The notes below the pieces were generated by a model. It ran no database searches. It was not told the origin of the DNA and worked only from the letters and a program-made list of their open reading frames with translations. DNA of 64,000 nucleotides from Bifidobacterium breve (GTDB lineage: Bacteria > Actinomycetota > Acidimicrobiia > Acidimicrobiales > Ilumatobacteraceae): NCBI GenBank assembly GCA_945886445.1, contig CAMCZG010000003.1, positions 1 through 64,000 on the forward strand. Direction: 5' to 3'. Position 1 is the first letter of the stretch; the number at the start of each line of letters is the position of its first letter. The translations under genes and the position numbers were made by a program. Shown here piece by piece: positions 1 through 8,442 of the stretch.

Positions 1-1241
1 GTGCGGAAGTGATGCTGTACAACCTTGCGGGCACTGCAGGCAGTTGCACCACTCTTGGAACTACTTCGTGTGTATTGAGTGGACTCGTGCTGTCAACTAG
101 TTACAACATCACCATCACATCTGAAACGGTGTTGGGCGTTTCCGTTGCGGCAACAACGAGTGCAACAACTACAGGTGTGCCAGGAAGGCCAACAGGGGTT
201 ATTGCAAGTAATGGAAACACCACAGTTGGTGTGTCGTGGATCGCTCCAGTGAGCAATGGTGGTGTGGCGTTATTGGGTTACCACGTTTATTTGAATGGGG
301 TTGAGGGCTGCTCAACATTGGTGGGCGATGCGCAACCTTTGCAATGTGCGGTGGGGTCGCTTACGAATGGCTCAACATATGCGGTCACGGTGAAAGCGGA
401 AAACATCAACGGCCTCAGTATCCCTTCAGACGCCGCATCGGCAACTCCAGACACCACGACCACAACGTCGACCACTACGTCAACAACAACATCTACGTCA
501 ACCACTTCCACCACATCAACCTCGACGACAAGTACAACTCTGGTAGCCACCCAAACAACATCGTCATCATCCAGCTCGAGCACAACTTCAACTTCCACAT
601 CAACGTCAACATCAAGCATCACGTCGACGTCGGTGCTCATGAAGGCCGTTACAACAACAACGATCGCAGCTGGTGCTATCGCTCCGAAGATGGTTGCATC
701 GCTGAAGGCTTTTCGGTTGTTGTCTAGTTCAGATGCCAAACGGCAAAGTGTGGTCAGCATTACGCCTGGGATATGTGTAGCGGGTGGTCTCTATGTGGTG
801 ACCGTCGATGTTGGCTCATGTGTTGTGCAGGTGAAATGGTCTAGTGGGGCGGTAGCGCGTACATGGAAAACGTCGGTACGAACAGTGTCTATGGCGTCTC
901 GTGTTTATGAACTGGGAATCAGTGTTGAAGCGCTAAACCCAATATTTTTCCGACATATGTCGAGTGTGCCGATGGGGTATATGACTCCGCTTGCTACTGC
1001 GGCGAAAAGTGCACAGAATGTTTTTGTGGTGGGGCATTCGTCATTGTTTGCAAGCGAAGTCTTGTCAAAGCCAAATATTGCATTGCGAAGAGCCACTGCT
1101 GTGAGACAGGCATTTGTGGCAAAGCGGGTGAGGTCTGTCATCGTGGCCGTCAGCGTGGGGTATGGGTCACCAGTGTCGTTTGAAATTGCCGAATCGGCAC
1201 AGGCGGCAAATAGGCGAGTAATGGTGTACCTCTTCTCCTGA
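1..1241 (+). CDS. Surface/secreted protein with FN3, Thr/Ser-rich linker and OmpA-like C-terminus (5' partial)
   Basis: The reading frame is open to the window edge, so the start and any signal peptide lie upstream; the GTG at 9 is internal. Counting from that GTG, residues 1-55 are the end of one fibronectin type III repeat and about 57-147 form a complete second one. A Thr/Ser low-complexity linker follows to about 212. The last ~95 residues resemble an OmpA/MotB peptidoglycan-binding domain: a VVGHSS strand, an RRATAVRQAF helix, a GYGSP turn and a terminal ANRRVMVYL strand. The likely role is a cell-wall-anchored surface protein. The domain calls are by eye; the OmpA call is moderately secure. 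Confidence 0.7.
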   Translation, partial: AEVMLYNLAGTAGSCTTLGTTSCVLSGLVLSTSYNITITSETVLGVSVAATTSATTTGVPGRPTGVIASNGNTTVGVSWIAPVSNGGVALLGYHVYLNGVEGCSTLVGDAQPLQCAVGSLTNGSTYAVTVKAENINGLSIPSDAASATPDTTTTTSTTTSTTTSTSTTSTTSTSTTSTTLVATQTTSSSSSSSTTSTSTSTSTSSITSTSVLMKAVTTTTIAAGAIAPKMVASLKAFRLLSSSDAKRQSVVSITPGICVAGGLYVVTVDVGSCVVQVKWSSGAVARTWKTSVRTVSMASRVYELGISVEALNPIFFRHMSSVPMGYMTPLATAAKSAQNVFVVGHSSLFASEVLSKPNIALRRATAVRQAFVAKRVRSVIVAVSVGYGSPVSFEIAESAQAANRRVMVYLFS

Positions 1242-1289
1242 AGTCACGAGCGTTTCCGCAGTAGTGCGCCGGCGTGGCACTATAGAGAC

Positions 1290-2318
1290 ATGGGCTCACA
1301 GCCAGTTACCTCCATTCCTGTCATCGATGTCTCGGCGTTTGCCACGGGGAAAGCGTTGCCATCGCCTGAAGCGCGTGAGGTATCGGCCGTCATCGACCAA
1401 ACATGTCGAGAGCTCGGATTCTTGTTGGTGAAGGGTCACGGCGTTCAAACGCAGACAAAAGAAAACTTGCTCAGTAAGATGCGCGAATTTTTTGCTTTGT
1501 CTGCCGAAGAGAAAAATAAAATTGCCATTGGTAAAAGTGCATATCATCGCGGTTACATCGGTATTGGCGACGAGAACCTTGAAGGCGCGTTAGCCGACAC
1601 CGAGTTGGAAGCAAGCTATGGCATTGGCGACTTGAAAGAAGGCATCGACTCAGGTCTAGAGCAAGGGCCCGACCATTTTGAAGTGGTGAAGGGAACCCCG
1701 TTGCACGGCCCGAACCAGTTGCCGTCTCTTCCTGGGTTTCGTGAGGCGTGGCAGGCATATTTCGATGAGGGCTACGAGGCCGTTCGTCGTTTGCAACGTG
1801 GTGTTGCATTGGCTCTAGAACTCGACCCAAACTTTTTTGAAGATCAGCCTGGTGAACCAATGCTGCACTTGCGTATGTTGCATTACCCACCGTCGTTCAA
1901 GGTGCCAGTAGCGCCAGGGCGCTTTGGTTGCGGTGCTCATACCGATTACGGAAGCATCACCGTTTTGTCTGACGATGGCGTGGGTGGCTTGCAAGTGCGT
2001 CGGCGTGATGGCGAATGGATTGATGTGGTTGTTCCCGAAGGGCATCTTGTGGTGAACCTTGGCGACTTGTTGGCCATTTGGACGAACGACAGGTATGTGT
2101 CGAACCCGCATCGAGTCATTAACCCGCCAGATGTTGACCGCTATTCCATTCCACTGTTTGTGACTCCTCCGTTTCATCTATCAATTGAGACGTTGCCTAC
2201 CTGTGTTGAGCCAGGTGAAGCCGCGCGACACGAGCCAATGGTGTCGGGGCCGTACTTGCTCAGCAGGTTCGACGGCACACACAACTACCGCAACCCCTTA
2301 CTGATGGAAGGTGAGTAA
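1290..2318 (+). CDS. 2-oxoglutarate/Fe(II)-dependent oxygenase, isopenicillin-N-synthase-like
   Basis: At 342 aa it has the usual length of the IPNS/2OG-Fe(II) family. The N-terminal DIOX_N-type part (residues 8-130) starts IPVIDVSAF and carries GFLLVKGHG. The catalytic jelly roll has the iron ligands H217 and D219 (GAHTDYGS) and H274 (NPHRVINP), and the 2OG-binding Arg in DRYSIPLF. Known members hydroxylate, desaturate or cyclise small molecules; the substrate here is unknown. It is the first gene of a five-gene same-strand oxidative cluster, and the hydrolase gene starts 2 nt after its stop, so the two are probably co-transcribed. Confidence 0.88.
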   Translation: MGSQPVTSIPVIDVSAFATGKALPSPEAREVSAVIDQTCRELGFLLVKGHGVQTQTKENLLSKMREFFALSAEEKNKIAIGKSAYHRGYIGIGDENLEGALADTELEASYGIGDLKEGIDSGLEQGPDHFEVVKGTPLHGPNQLPSLPGFREAWQAYFDEGYEAVRRLQRGVALALELDPNFFEDQPGEPMLHLRMLHYPPSFKVPVAPGRFGCGAHTDYGSITVLSDDGVGGLQVRRRDGEWIDVVVPEGHLVVNLGDLLAIWTNDRYVSNPHRVINPPDVDRYSIPLFVTPPFHLSIETLPTCVEPGEAARHEPMVSGPYLLSRFDGTHNYRNPLLMEGE

Positions 2319-2320
2319 CA

Positions 2321-3094
2321 ATGCCAAACGCTCTCATTAATGGAATAACTATTTACTACGAAGACACGGGCGGCAATTTGCCTGCTGTCATTTTGAGTCA
2401 CGGGTTCTTAATGGACCACGAAATGTTTGCGCCGCAGGTAACTGCTTTGAAATCTACTCATCGCGTCATTACCTGGGATGAGCGCGGGTTTGGCGGCACT
2501 ATTGCCACCGATGAGTTCACATATTGGGAATCCGCAAAAGATGTCATTGGCCTCATGGACTACTTGGGAATTGAGACTGCTGTTGTTGGCGGAATGTCGC
2601 AGGGCGGTTTTTTAAGCCTGCGTGTTGCGCTCACTGCCCCCGAGCGCGTACGTGGCCTTATTCTGCTCGACACTCAGGCAGGCTTGGAAGAACCGGGTTC
2701 TGATGAGGGTTACATGCTCATGCATGACACGTGGATGGAACATGGGCCAGAGCCTGTTCAAGAGTTCATTGCCAGCCTCATTTTGGGGCCCGGTGAATGG
2801 CCACAGTGGTTTGCTAAGTGGGCAGTGCTCAATAAAGAGAGCTTTAGCCGCGCCTTTCGGTGCTTGTTGCACCGTGATGACATTACTGCTCGTCTGGGAA
2901 GCATTACTTGCCCGGCTTTAGTTGTGCACGGTGATGCCGACGCTGCCATACCGCTTTCAAAGGCAGAAGTGTTGCGAGACGGCTTGGGTGGCAAGGTGCA
3001 ATACGTAGTGGTGCCAGGTGGGCCGCATGCTGCGAACCTGACGCACCCAGAACCAGTGAACGCCGCCATCACACACTTTCTTTCTGCGTTGTAA
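2321..3094 (+). CDS. Alpha/beta-fold hydrolase
   Basis: This 257-aa protein has the alpha/beta hydrolase core: an oxyanion-side SHGFLMD segment near residue 26, a WDERGFG loop near 50, the nucleophile elbow GGMSQGG with S93, a probable acid in HGDADAAIP near 207 and the catalytic His in GGPHAANL near 237. This matches the carboxylesterase/C-C hydrolase type found in ring-degradation pathways. It lies 2 nt behind the 2OG oxygenase gene and 26 nt before a P450 gene, so it may open a lactone or ester, or cleave a C-C bond, formed by these oxygenases. The substrate cannot be named from sequence. Confidence 0.88.
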   Translation: MPNALINGITIYYEDTGGNLPAVILSHGFLMDHEMFAPQVTALKSTHRVITWDERGFGGTIATDEFTYWESAKDVIGLMDYLGIETAVVGGMSQGGFLSLRVALTAPERVRGLILLDTQAGLEEPGSDEGYMLMHDTWMEHGPEPVQEFIASLILGPGEWPQWFAKWAVLNKESFSRAFRCLLHRDDITARLGSITCPALVVHGDADAAIPLSKAEVLRDGLGGKVQYVVVPGGPHAANLTHPEPVNAAITHFLSAL

Positions 3095-3120
3095 GGTTGG
3101 CGTGAATTCGAGGGGGACTA

Positions 3121-4374
3121 ATGAGTAGCAATGTGGAACACGTGGGTTTAACGAATGTCAATATTCAAGACAATCCGTTTCCGTATTACAAAGAGCAGAT
3201 GTCGAAGTGCCCGGTGTGGCATGAAGATGACATCGACCTCTATGTCATTGGTGGGCATGAAGAAGTTCGTGCCGCATTAGGCGACATTGCTACCTTCTCG
3301 AACAAGCCATCGGCTGGCGGACGCGCGGCCAATATGGACGCCATCCTCGCGTATCAAAATGTGTTGAAAGAAAAGGGCTGGACCCACTTGCCTGTGTTGC
3401 AGCGTTCAGACCCTCCAGAGCACAGTCGGTATCGCAAGTTGTTGAACCGCGTCTTTACGCCAGCTCAGGTGAAGGCCTATGTGCCACAGCTTGAGGAAAT
3501 TTCGAACTCATTAATTGATGCGATGTTGGCAAAAGGAACATGCGAATTCGTTCGCGATTTTGCCTTGCCGCTGCCAGGAATTTTCATTTCCACCCAACTT
3601 GGTCTTGACCCTTCGCAGTATCCAAAATTTCGCCGTTGGGCCGAAGCGATGCTGTCGCTCGCTCAGCGTTCACAAATTACAGTTGAAGAAGCAATTATTG
3701 AAGCCAATGTTGAAATTGAAGAGCAGCATTTCATTGCGGGCGAATTTGAAAAGCGCCGTGCCAACCCCGGTAAAGATCTCATTTCGCTCTTGGTTAATGC
3801 TCATGTGGGTGAAGAAGGCGAAGAGCCATTCACTATTAACGAACTCATGACTGTTTTGCATGCGCTCATTACTGGAGGGTTTGAAACCACCACTGGCGCT
3901 TTGTCGGCGGCCATGTTGTTGCTTATTGAGCACCCTGACCAAATGGAAATGCTGCGTAACGATAGGTCGCTGATGGGCAACTTCATTGAAGAGGTGTTGC
4001 GCTTCGATAGCCCAGTGCAAGGTTTGTGGCGCAGTGTGAAATGCCCAGTCACAGTTAGCGGGTTCGATATTCCGGAAAACAAATCGGCAATGATTCGCTT
4101 TGGTGCGGCTAACCGCGACCCACGTGTTTTTGAGAACCCAGATGCGTTCGATATCACTCGTGCAAATGCGAAAAATCACGTGGCCTTTGGTTTTGGTGTG
4201 CACTTCTGTTTGGGTGCGGCACTTGCTCGTCAACAAATGGCAACGGCGTTCAACTTGTTGCTCGATCGGGTTGCGCATGTTGAACTTGCTGGGCCAATGG
4301 AGTTGCCTATTCACGAACCGAGCTTCTTTTTGCGCCCCATGCGTGAATTGAACCTGGTTGTAAAGGGCTCCTAA
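3121..4374 (+). CDS. Cytochrome P450
   Basis: A complete soluble bacterial P450 of 417 aa. The I-helix oxygen-activation segment is ITGGFETTTGA near residue 250, where Gly-Phe-Glu-Thr replaces the usual AGxET. The K-helix ExxR is EEVLR near 290, and the heme loop FGFGVHFCLGAAL contains the axial thiolate C363. A strong ribosome-binding site (GAGGGGG) lies 6-12 nt before ATG 3121. It belongs to the oxidative cluster at 1290-6130; no ferredoxin or reductase partner gene is adjacent. Such enzymes typically hydroxylate terpenoids, steroids or fatty acids; the substrate here is not deducible. Confidence 0.93.
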   Translation: MSSNVEHVGLTNVNIQDNPFPYYKEQMSKCPVWHEDDIDLYVIGGHEEVRAALGDIATFSNKPSAGGRAANMDAILAYQNVLKEKGWTHLPVLQRSDPPEHSRYRKLLNRVFTPAQVKAYVPQLEEISNSLIDAMLAKGTCEFVRDFALPLPGIFISTQLGLDPSQYPKFRRWAEAMLSLAQRSQITVEEAIIEANVEIEEQHFIAGEFEKRRANPGKDLISLLVNAHVGEEGEEPFTINELMTVLHALITGGFETTTGALSAAMLLLIEHPDQMEMLRNDRSLMGNFIEEVLRFDSPVQGLWRSVKCPVTVSGFDIPENKSAMIRFGAANRDPRVFENPDAFDITRANAKNHVAFGFGVHFCLGAALARQQMATAFNLLLDRVAHVELAGPMELPIHEPSFFLRPMRELNLVVKGS

Positions 4375-4457
4375 CCCGCTTTCCACCCTTTTCGGGTCGC
4401 TTGGCGAGGGGTGTGGAGGAGTACCGTAGAGTTACCAACCACACACGGGGGTATGTA

Positions 4458-5657
4458 ATGAGTAGGCAAGAACTAGTACGTATGGCACAGCGAGCAGTCG
4501 ATGCTCATGCTGAAGGCAAAGGCGAAATTGTTGACGACATTTTGCGTGTTCCTGTTGAGCATTACTTCGACCAAGAGCGCTGGCAAAAAGAAGTAGATCG
4601 TATTTTCACGCGTCTGCCACTGGTACTTGGGTTCACTTGCCAAATGCGTGAGCCTGGTTCATACAGTGCGGTCACCATTTTGGATGTGCCCGTACTTATG
4701 GTGCGCGGGCAAGACGGCTCCATGCGCGCATTCCTCAACGTGTGCAGCCACCGCGGCGCGCAACTTACTGACGACGGTTGCGGCACTGCACGTCGCTTTA
4801 CCTGCCCGTACCATGCATGGTCGTACGACACTGCTGGAGACCTTGTAGGGATCTATGAGGCAGATGCCTTTGGCGATATCGACAAGTCATGCAATGGTCT
4901 CACCACATTGCCCGTTACCGAGCGAGCAGGAATTATTTGGGTCACTCTGACGCCGAATTCAACTCTCGATCACGACTCGTTTTTTCATGGCTACGACGAA
5001 GTCTTAGAGCATCACCACTTTGAAAACTGCTACTACGCAGGTCAGCAAAGTATCGATGGAGCCAACTGGAAAGTTTGTTACGACGGCTACCTCGACTTCT
5101 ATCATTTGCCTATTTTGCACAAGAACTCGTTCGGACCCGATCTGTCGCCAAAGGCGTTGTTCGAAGCATGGGGCCCGCACCAACGGTTGTTGGCTCCCGA
5201 CAAGCGCCAAGTAGGTCCACTTGAAGGTGTGCCCGTTGCAGAGTGGCCAACAGAAAAGCTGGTCTTTGGCGTATGGACCATTTTCCCCCACATCTCCATT
5301 GCATCATTTGAGGCCGATGGCCGTATCTACATGATCTCGCAGTTGTTCCCTGGAGCAACCCCTGAAGAGTCGGTAACAGTGCAGCACTTCTTGCATTGTG
5401 AAACTCAAAACCCAGAGCGCGATGCTTCAGTTGCCGACCGCATGAAATTCATGCGCTTCGTTGTGGAAGAAGAAGACTATAAAACAGGCCTTCAAATTCA
5501 GCGCGGCTTGAAGAGTGGCGCAAAGAAAGAAGTGATGTTTGGTCGCAACGAAGGTGGCACGCAGGCATTCCACAAGTGGGTGCAAGCACTTATTGACACC
5601 GACGATGAAGACCTCTCGGCACTTTTTGCCAAGGGTGTTGGCGCGAAATCTAACTAG
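4458..5657 (+). CDS. Rieske [2Fe-2S] aromatic-ring-hydroxylating-type oxygenase, alpha subunit
   Basis: The Rieske cluster ligands are C96-x-H98 and C116-x2-H119 (CSHRGAQ ... CPYHAW). The mononuclear iron site is DFYHLPILH with H216 and H221 plus a downstream acid. ATG 4458 was chosen because GGGGG lies 7 nt upstream and the protein then has a normal 399 aa length; an in-frame TTG at 4401 would add 19 unconserved residues. The enzyme needs an electron-transfer partner, which is not encoded nearby. It is followed 8 nt later by a VOC protein gene in the same direction. It probably oxygenates an aromatic or alicyclic compound. Confidence 0.92.
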   Translation: MSRQELVRMAQRAVDAHAEGKGEIVDDILRVPVEHYFDQERWQKEVDRIFTRLPLVLGFTCQMREPGSYSAVTILDVPVLMVRGQDGSMRAFLNVCSHRGAQLTDDGCGTARRFTCPYHAWSYDTAGDLVGIYEADAFGDIDKSCNGLTTLPVTERAGIIWVTLTPNSTLDHDSFFHGYDEVLEHHHFENCYYAGQQSIDGANWKVCYDGYLDFYHLPILHKNSFGPDLSPKALFEAWGPHQRLLAPDKRQVGPLEGVPVAEWPTEKLVFGVWTIFPHISIASFEADGRIYMISQLFPGATPEESVTVQHFLHCETQNPERDASVADRMKFMRFVVEEEDYKTGLQIQRGLKSGAKKEVMFGRNEGGTQAFHKWVQALIDTDDEDLSALFAKGVGAKSN

Positions 5658-5665
5658 AGGGAACC

Positions 5666-6130
5666 ATGTTCAATTATCAAGACATTTATCACATTGGCGT
5701 GCGGGTTAAAAACATTGAAGCCGCAATGGAAGAAATGGGCAAGGGCCTGCAAATCACTTGGTGTGACGTGCAAGTGCGTGAGCAAAGTGCTTGGTTGCCT
5801 GGTAAAGGTCAAACCACTATTCCCTTGAAGTTCACATACTCATGTGAAGGCCCGCAACACGTTGAGCTTCTGCAGGGTGCTCCTGGAACCATCTGGGATG
5901 GCTCTGACGCTCCTGGAGTGCATCACATGGGTATTTGGGTAGACGATGTGAAAGAGACAACCGAGCGCCTCATGAAAGAGGGCTGGAGTTTGGAAATTGC
6001 ACAAGTGTCTCCTGAAGAGGGATACGGAGCATTCAGCTATGTTCGTTCCCCAACAGGTTTCTTGTTGGAGCCAGTAACGCGTGCAGCACTTCCCGCTTTC
6101 GAGCGTTGGTGGGCTGGCGGCTCGCTCTAA
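5666..6130 (+). CDS. VOC superfamily (glyoxalase/extradiol dioxygenase-like) protein
   Basis: The 154-aa protein shows two beta-alpha-beta3 VOC halves: the first begins YHIGVRVKNIEAAM with a potential metal His near residue 7, and the second contains PGVHHMGIWVDDV near 90, with a likely metal Glu near the end (GFLLEPV). Members are lyases, isomerases, dioxygenases or binding proteins, so the reaction is open. An AGAGGGAACC ribosome site precedes the ATG. It closes the oxidative cluster and converges with cobA, the two stops being 22 nt apart. Confidence 0.85.
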   Translation: MFNYQDIYHIGVRVKNIEAAMEEMGKGLQITWCDVQVREQSAWLPGKGQTTIPLKFTYSCEGPQHVELLQGAPGTIWDGSDAPGVHHMGIWVDDVKETTERLMKEGWSLEIAQVSPEEGYGAFSYVRSPTGFLLEPVTRAALPAFERWWAGGSL

Positions 6131-6164
6131 GAGTTGAACTAAATTAACTGGGTTAAATCAACTC
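6131..6164. terminator. Possible bidirectional hairpin between convergent genes
   Basis: The inverted repeat GAGTTGA (6131-6137) and TCAACTC (6158-6164) spans the gap between the VOC gene and the end of cobA. A smaller internal TTAAC/GTTAA hairpin sits inside it. It is AT-rich without a long U run, so terminator function is only suggested. Confidence 0.35.
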
Positions 6165-6890
6165 GGGCGCATGTGTTTCTGAGCGCCATGAAAAATTGAG
6201 TGCAGCCACAGCTCCAATGACAATGGTGCATGGCGCTTCAAGTGGGGTAGTACCAAGTTCACCCAATGTTGTACGTACTGTTTCTTGCGCTGCACGAGTG
6301 CCCCAGCGTGTTGCAGCTACTGGTGTGTTGTAGCTCAGCCCACCGGCAATGAGTCGTTCGGCAATAGCGCCGCGTTCGGCTACGCCCATGAGTACCACAA
6401 TGGTTCCACCAACTGCAGCTAATGCTTCCCAATTCACGCCCGACGAACCACCTTTTTCGCGGTGACCGGTGACAACAGTGAACGAAGCCGACAATCCGCG
6501 ATGTGTAACAGGAATTCCTGCGTAAGCGGGAACACCCACGGCAGAAGTAATGCCTGGCACCACTTCAAAGGGAATGCCTGCTGCAATAAGTGCTTCAGCT
6601 TCTTCGCCACCGCGACCAAAAACAAAGGGGTCGCCACCTTTCAAGCGCACCACACTGAGACCTTGAGCGCCGAGGTGAACGAGCAGTGCATTAATGGTTT
6701 CTTGTGGAGTAGGAGCACCGGGTTTTTTGCCCACGTCAATGAGGTCAACACCTGGTGATGCAAGTTGAATAATGCTGTTGTCGGCTAAGCGGTCGTGAAC
6801 AATGACGTCGGCCTGCGCAATGAGGCGCGCGGCTTTCACGGTAATGAGCTCGGGGTCTCCGGGGCCTGCGCCCACTAAGTACACGGTCAT
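6153..6890 (-). CDS. cobA: Uroporphyrinogen-III C-methyltransferase (SUMT)
   Basis: It methylates uroporphyrinogen III twice, using SAM, to give precorrin-2 for sirohaem or cobalamin. The N-terminal VGAGPGDPELIT motif (residues 5-16) and RLKGGDPFVFGRGGEE near residue 83 are diagnostic, and 245 aa is normal for a single-domain SUMT. Its start overlaps the stop of the precorrin-2 dehydrogenase gene by 4 nt (ATGA). Together these two genes do the work of CysG, which points to sirohaem for sulfite or nitrite reductase. Confidence 0.95.
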   Translation of the reverse strand: MTVYLVGAGPGDPELITVKAARLIAQADVIVHDRLADNSIIQLASPGVDLIDVGKKPGAPTPQETINALLVHLGAQGLSVVRLKGGDPFVFGRGGEEAEALIAAGIPFEVVPGITSAVGVPAYAGIPVTHRGLSASFTVVTGHREKGGSSGVNWEALAAVGGTIVVLMGVAERGAIAERLIAGGLSYNTPVAATRWGTRAAQETVRTTLGELGTTPLEAPCTIVIGAVAALNFSWRSETHAPELI

Positions 6891-7480
6891 GGGGCTACCT
6901 GCTGTGTTGCGCTAAGCGATTGTTCTAGAGCAGCGGCAATGAGTGGCGCCCAATTCACATCTTCTGTGCTCACACCTTCGGCATGAAACTCTGCACGCTT
7001 TGCAGCCAATATTTCTACTGCTTCTGCAAACTCGGGGCCGATGGTGTTTTCCAAAGTGGAGCGCACCCAAGAAGACATGGCTGGGCTCGCGCCAGCAGTA
7101 GACGAGGTAATGAGAAGTCGGCCACGACGCATGCTGGCAGGCAAGGTAAAGGTGCAGCGGTCGGGGTCGTCAGCAGAGTTAACCCAAATACCAAGCGATT
7201 CGCACTCATCAAAAATCTGTTGGTCAACAACGTTGTTCGCAGTAGCAGTAACAACGAGTGAAAAGCCCTTCACGTCGAGAGCTGCGTATTCACGTTGAAT
7301 GAGAGTTGCCTCGGTGGCGTGAAAACGTTCGTCAATCTCTGGAGAAATAACCGTGAGAAGAGGATTGCACACCAACAATTGTTCGGCCTTGCGGTAGGCA
7401 ATGCGCCCGCCACCCACTAAAAGAACCGGCTTGCCTTCAATATTTAAATTGACGGGAAACTGTGCTGCGTAGGGGTTCAT
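6887..7480 (-). CDS. Precorrin-2 dehydrogenase / sirohydrochlorin ferrochelatase-like (SirC/CysG N-terminal type)
   Basis: The protein begins with a Rossmann segment (GKPVLLVGGGRIAYRKAEQ, near residues 17-35) and contains VVTATANNVVD and GIWVNSADDPDRCTF, typical of the NAD-dependent precorrin-2 dehydrogenase domain of CysG/Met8p. Its 197 aa match stand-alone SirC-type enzymes; whether it also chelates iron is unclear. The start overlaps the TauD-like gene by 4 nt and the stop overlaps cobA by 4 nt, so the three genes form one tight operon linking a sulfonate-type dioxygenase to sirohaem synthesis. Confidence 0.88.
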   Translation of the reverse strand: MNPYAAQFPVNLNIEGKPVLLVGGGRIAYRKAEQLLVCNPLLTVISPEIDERFHATEATLIQREYAALDVKGFSLVVTATANNVVDQQIFDECESLGIWVNSADDPDRCTFTLPASMRRGRLLITSSTAGASPAMSSWVRSTLENTIGPEFAEAVEILAAKRAEFHAEGVSTEDVNWAPLIAAALEQSLSATQQVAP

Positions 7481-8442
7481 GCGTTGCTCGCTACATTTGG
7501 CTCAATAGTGCCGAAGGTTCCGTATGGTTGTTCGCCGCGCACAGTAATGCGATGCATCAATCGTGGTTCGGTGTAGTCGGCTGCGGCGTAATGAGCGGTA
7601 GAGCGGTTGTCCCACATTGCAACGTCGCCTTCGCGCCAGGTCCAGCGCACCACACGTTCTGGCTGAATACTGTGTTCATAAAGCAGGCCAAGTATTGCTT
7701 GGCTTTCTTCAGGAGAGAAGTCTTCAATGTATGCGGTGAATGTGGGGTTGACGAAGAGGCCACGTTCACCACTTTCGGGGTGCACGCGTACAACGGGGTG
7801 GCGCACAGGGTTCATAGTCTGCAACTTCTGCTTGTTTTCGCCACTCTTGTCTTCATCGCGGAAGCGAGAGAAGGTTCCACTTGCATCGTGAACGGCAACT
7901 AAACCGTCGACCAAGTGTTGCAGCGGAGCAGCAAGAGTCTCATAAGCATTGATGAGGTCGCACCACAGTGTGTCGCCTCCAAAAGATGGAATTACTTTTG
8001 CAGCTAATATCGTTGCAGTTGGCGGAGCTGCGGAAAAAGTGACATCGGTATGCCACCTGTTGTTGTAACTCGTTGTTTTCTTTTCACCAGTGTTGCGAAC
8101 ATCGCCAACGCCAAGCTTGTAGTCAGTTGAGTCGAGCACAAGTACTTCGGGGTGATTCTCATCGAGGCCGCCAAGAAGTGGATGGGCGGGCGTGAGTTCA
8201 CCAAAGTTGCGAGCGAACGCAACTTGCTGAGTAGGAGTGAGGTGCTGGTCGCGGAAAAAGACAACGCGATAGCGAACAAGGGCTTCGCGAATAGCGGCAG
8301 TGTCTTGACCTGACAGTGGCTGCGTGAGGTCAACGCCAGAAATTTCCGCACCGAGGGTTCCGGTGAGGCGCCGAACAGCGCAGAGGGTTGCAGATGAGCT
8401 CACCTCTACAGTCTGCCTATAGTTGACCAAAATAGTCAACAT
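7477..8442 (-). CDS. TauD/TfdA family 2-oxoglutarate dioxygenase
   Basis: Family signs: RRLTGTLGAEISGVDL near residue 24, the HxD motif in RWHTDVTF near 128, a distal His in STAHYAAADY and a 2OG-binding Arg in LMHRITVRG near the end. Family members release sulfite from taurine and alkylsulfonates or cleave phenoxyacetates. The 4-nt overlap with sirohaem genes favours a sulfonate role, but that is an inference. The start is uncertain: ATG 8442 gives 321 aa, and an in-frame GTG at 8403 gives 308 aa, closer to the first conserved strand. A 19-nt palindrome (8422-8440) sits between these two starts. Confidence 0.87.
   Translation of the reverse strand: MLTILVNYRQTVEVSSSATLCAVRRLTGTLGAEISGVDLTQPLSGQDTAAIREALVRYRVVFFRDQHLTPTQQVAFARNFGELTPAHPLLGGLDENHPEVLVLDSTDYKLGVGDVRNTGEKKTTSYNNRWHTDVTFSAAPPTATILAAKVIPSFGGDTLWCDLINAYETLAAPLQHLVDGLVAVHDASGTFSRFRDEDKSGENKQKLQTMNPVRHPVVRVHPESGERGLFVNPTFTAYIEDFSPEESQAILGLLYEHSIQPERVVRWTWREGDVAMWDNRSTAHYAAADYTEPRLMHRITVRGEQPYGTFGTIEPNVASNA
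8422..8440. promoter_or_regulatory. Palindrome, possible operator
   Basis: GTTGAC-N7-GTCAAC is a perfect 6-bp inverted repeat between the divergent TauD-like and acyltransferase genes. On the plus strand a TATAGT hexamer (8418-8423) overlaps it. It looks like a dimeric-regulator site; no regulator gene is nearby. Confidence 0.4.

Noticed and set aside
287-760. Minus-strand Val/Asp-rich ORF of 157 codons
   Set aside because: It is the reverse complement of the Thr/Ser linker of the surface protein; the low-complexity content follows from ACN/TCN codons read backwards.
4401-4457. TTG 4401 as start of the Rieske oxygenase
   Set aside because: No conserved sequence in the added 19 residues; ATG 4458 has a GGGGG site at the right distance.
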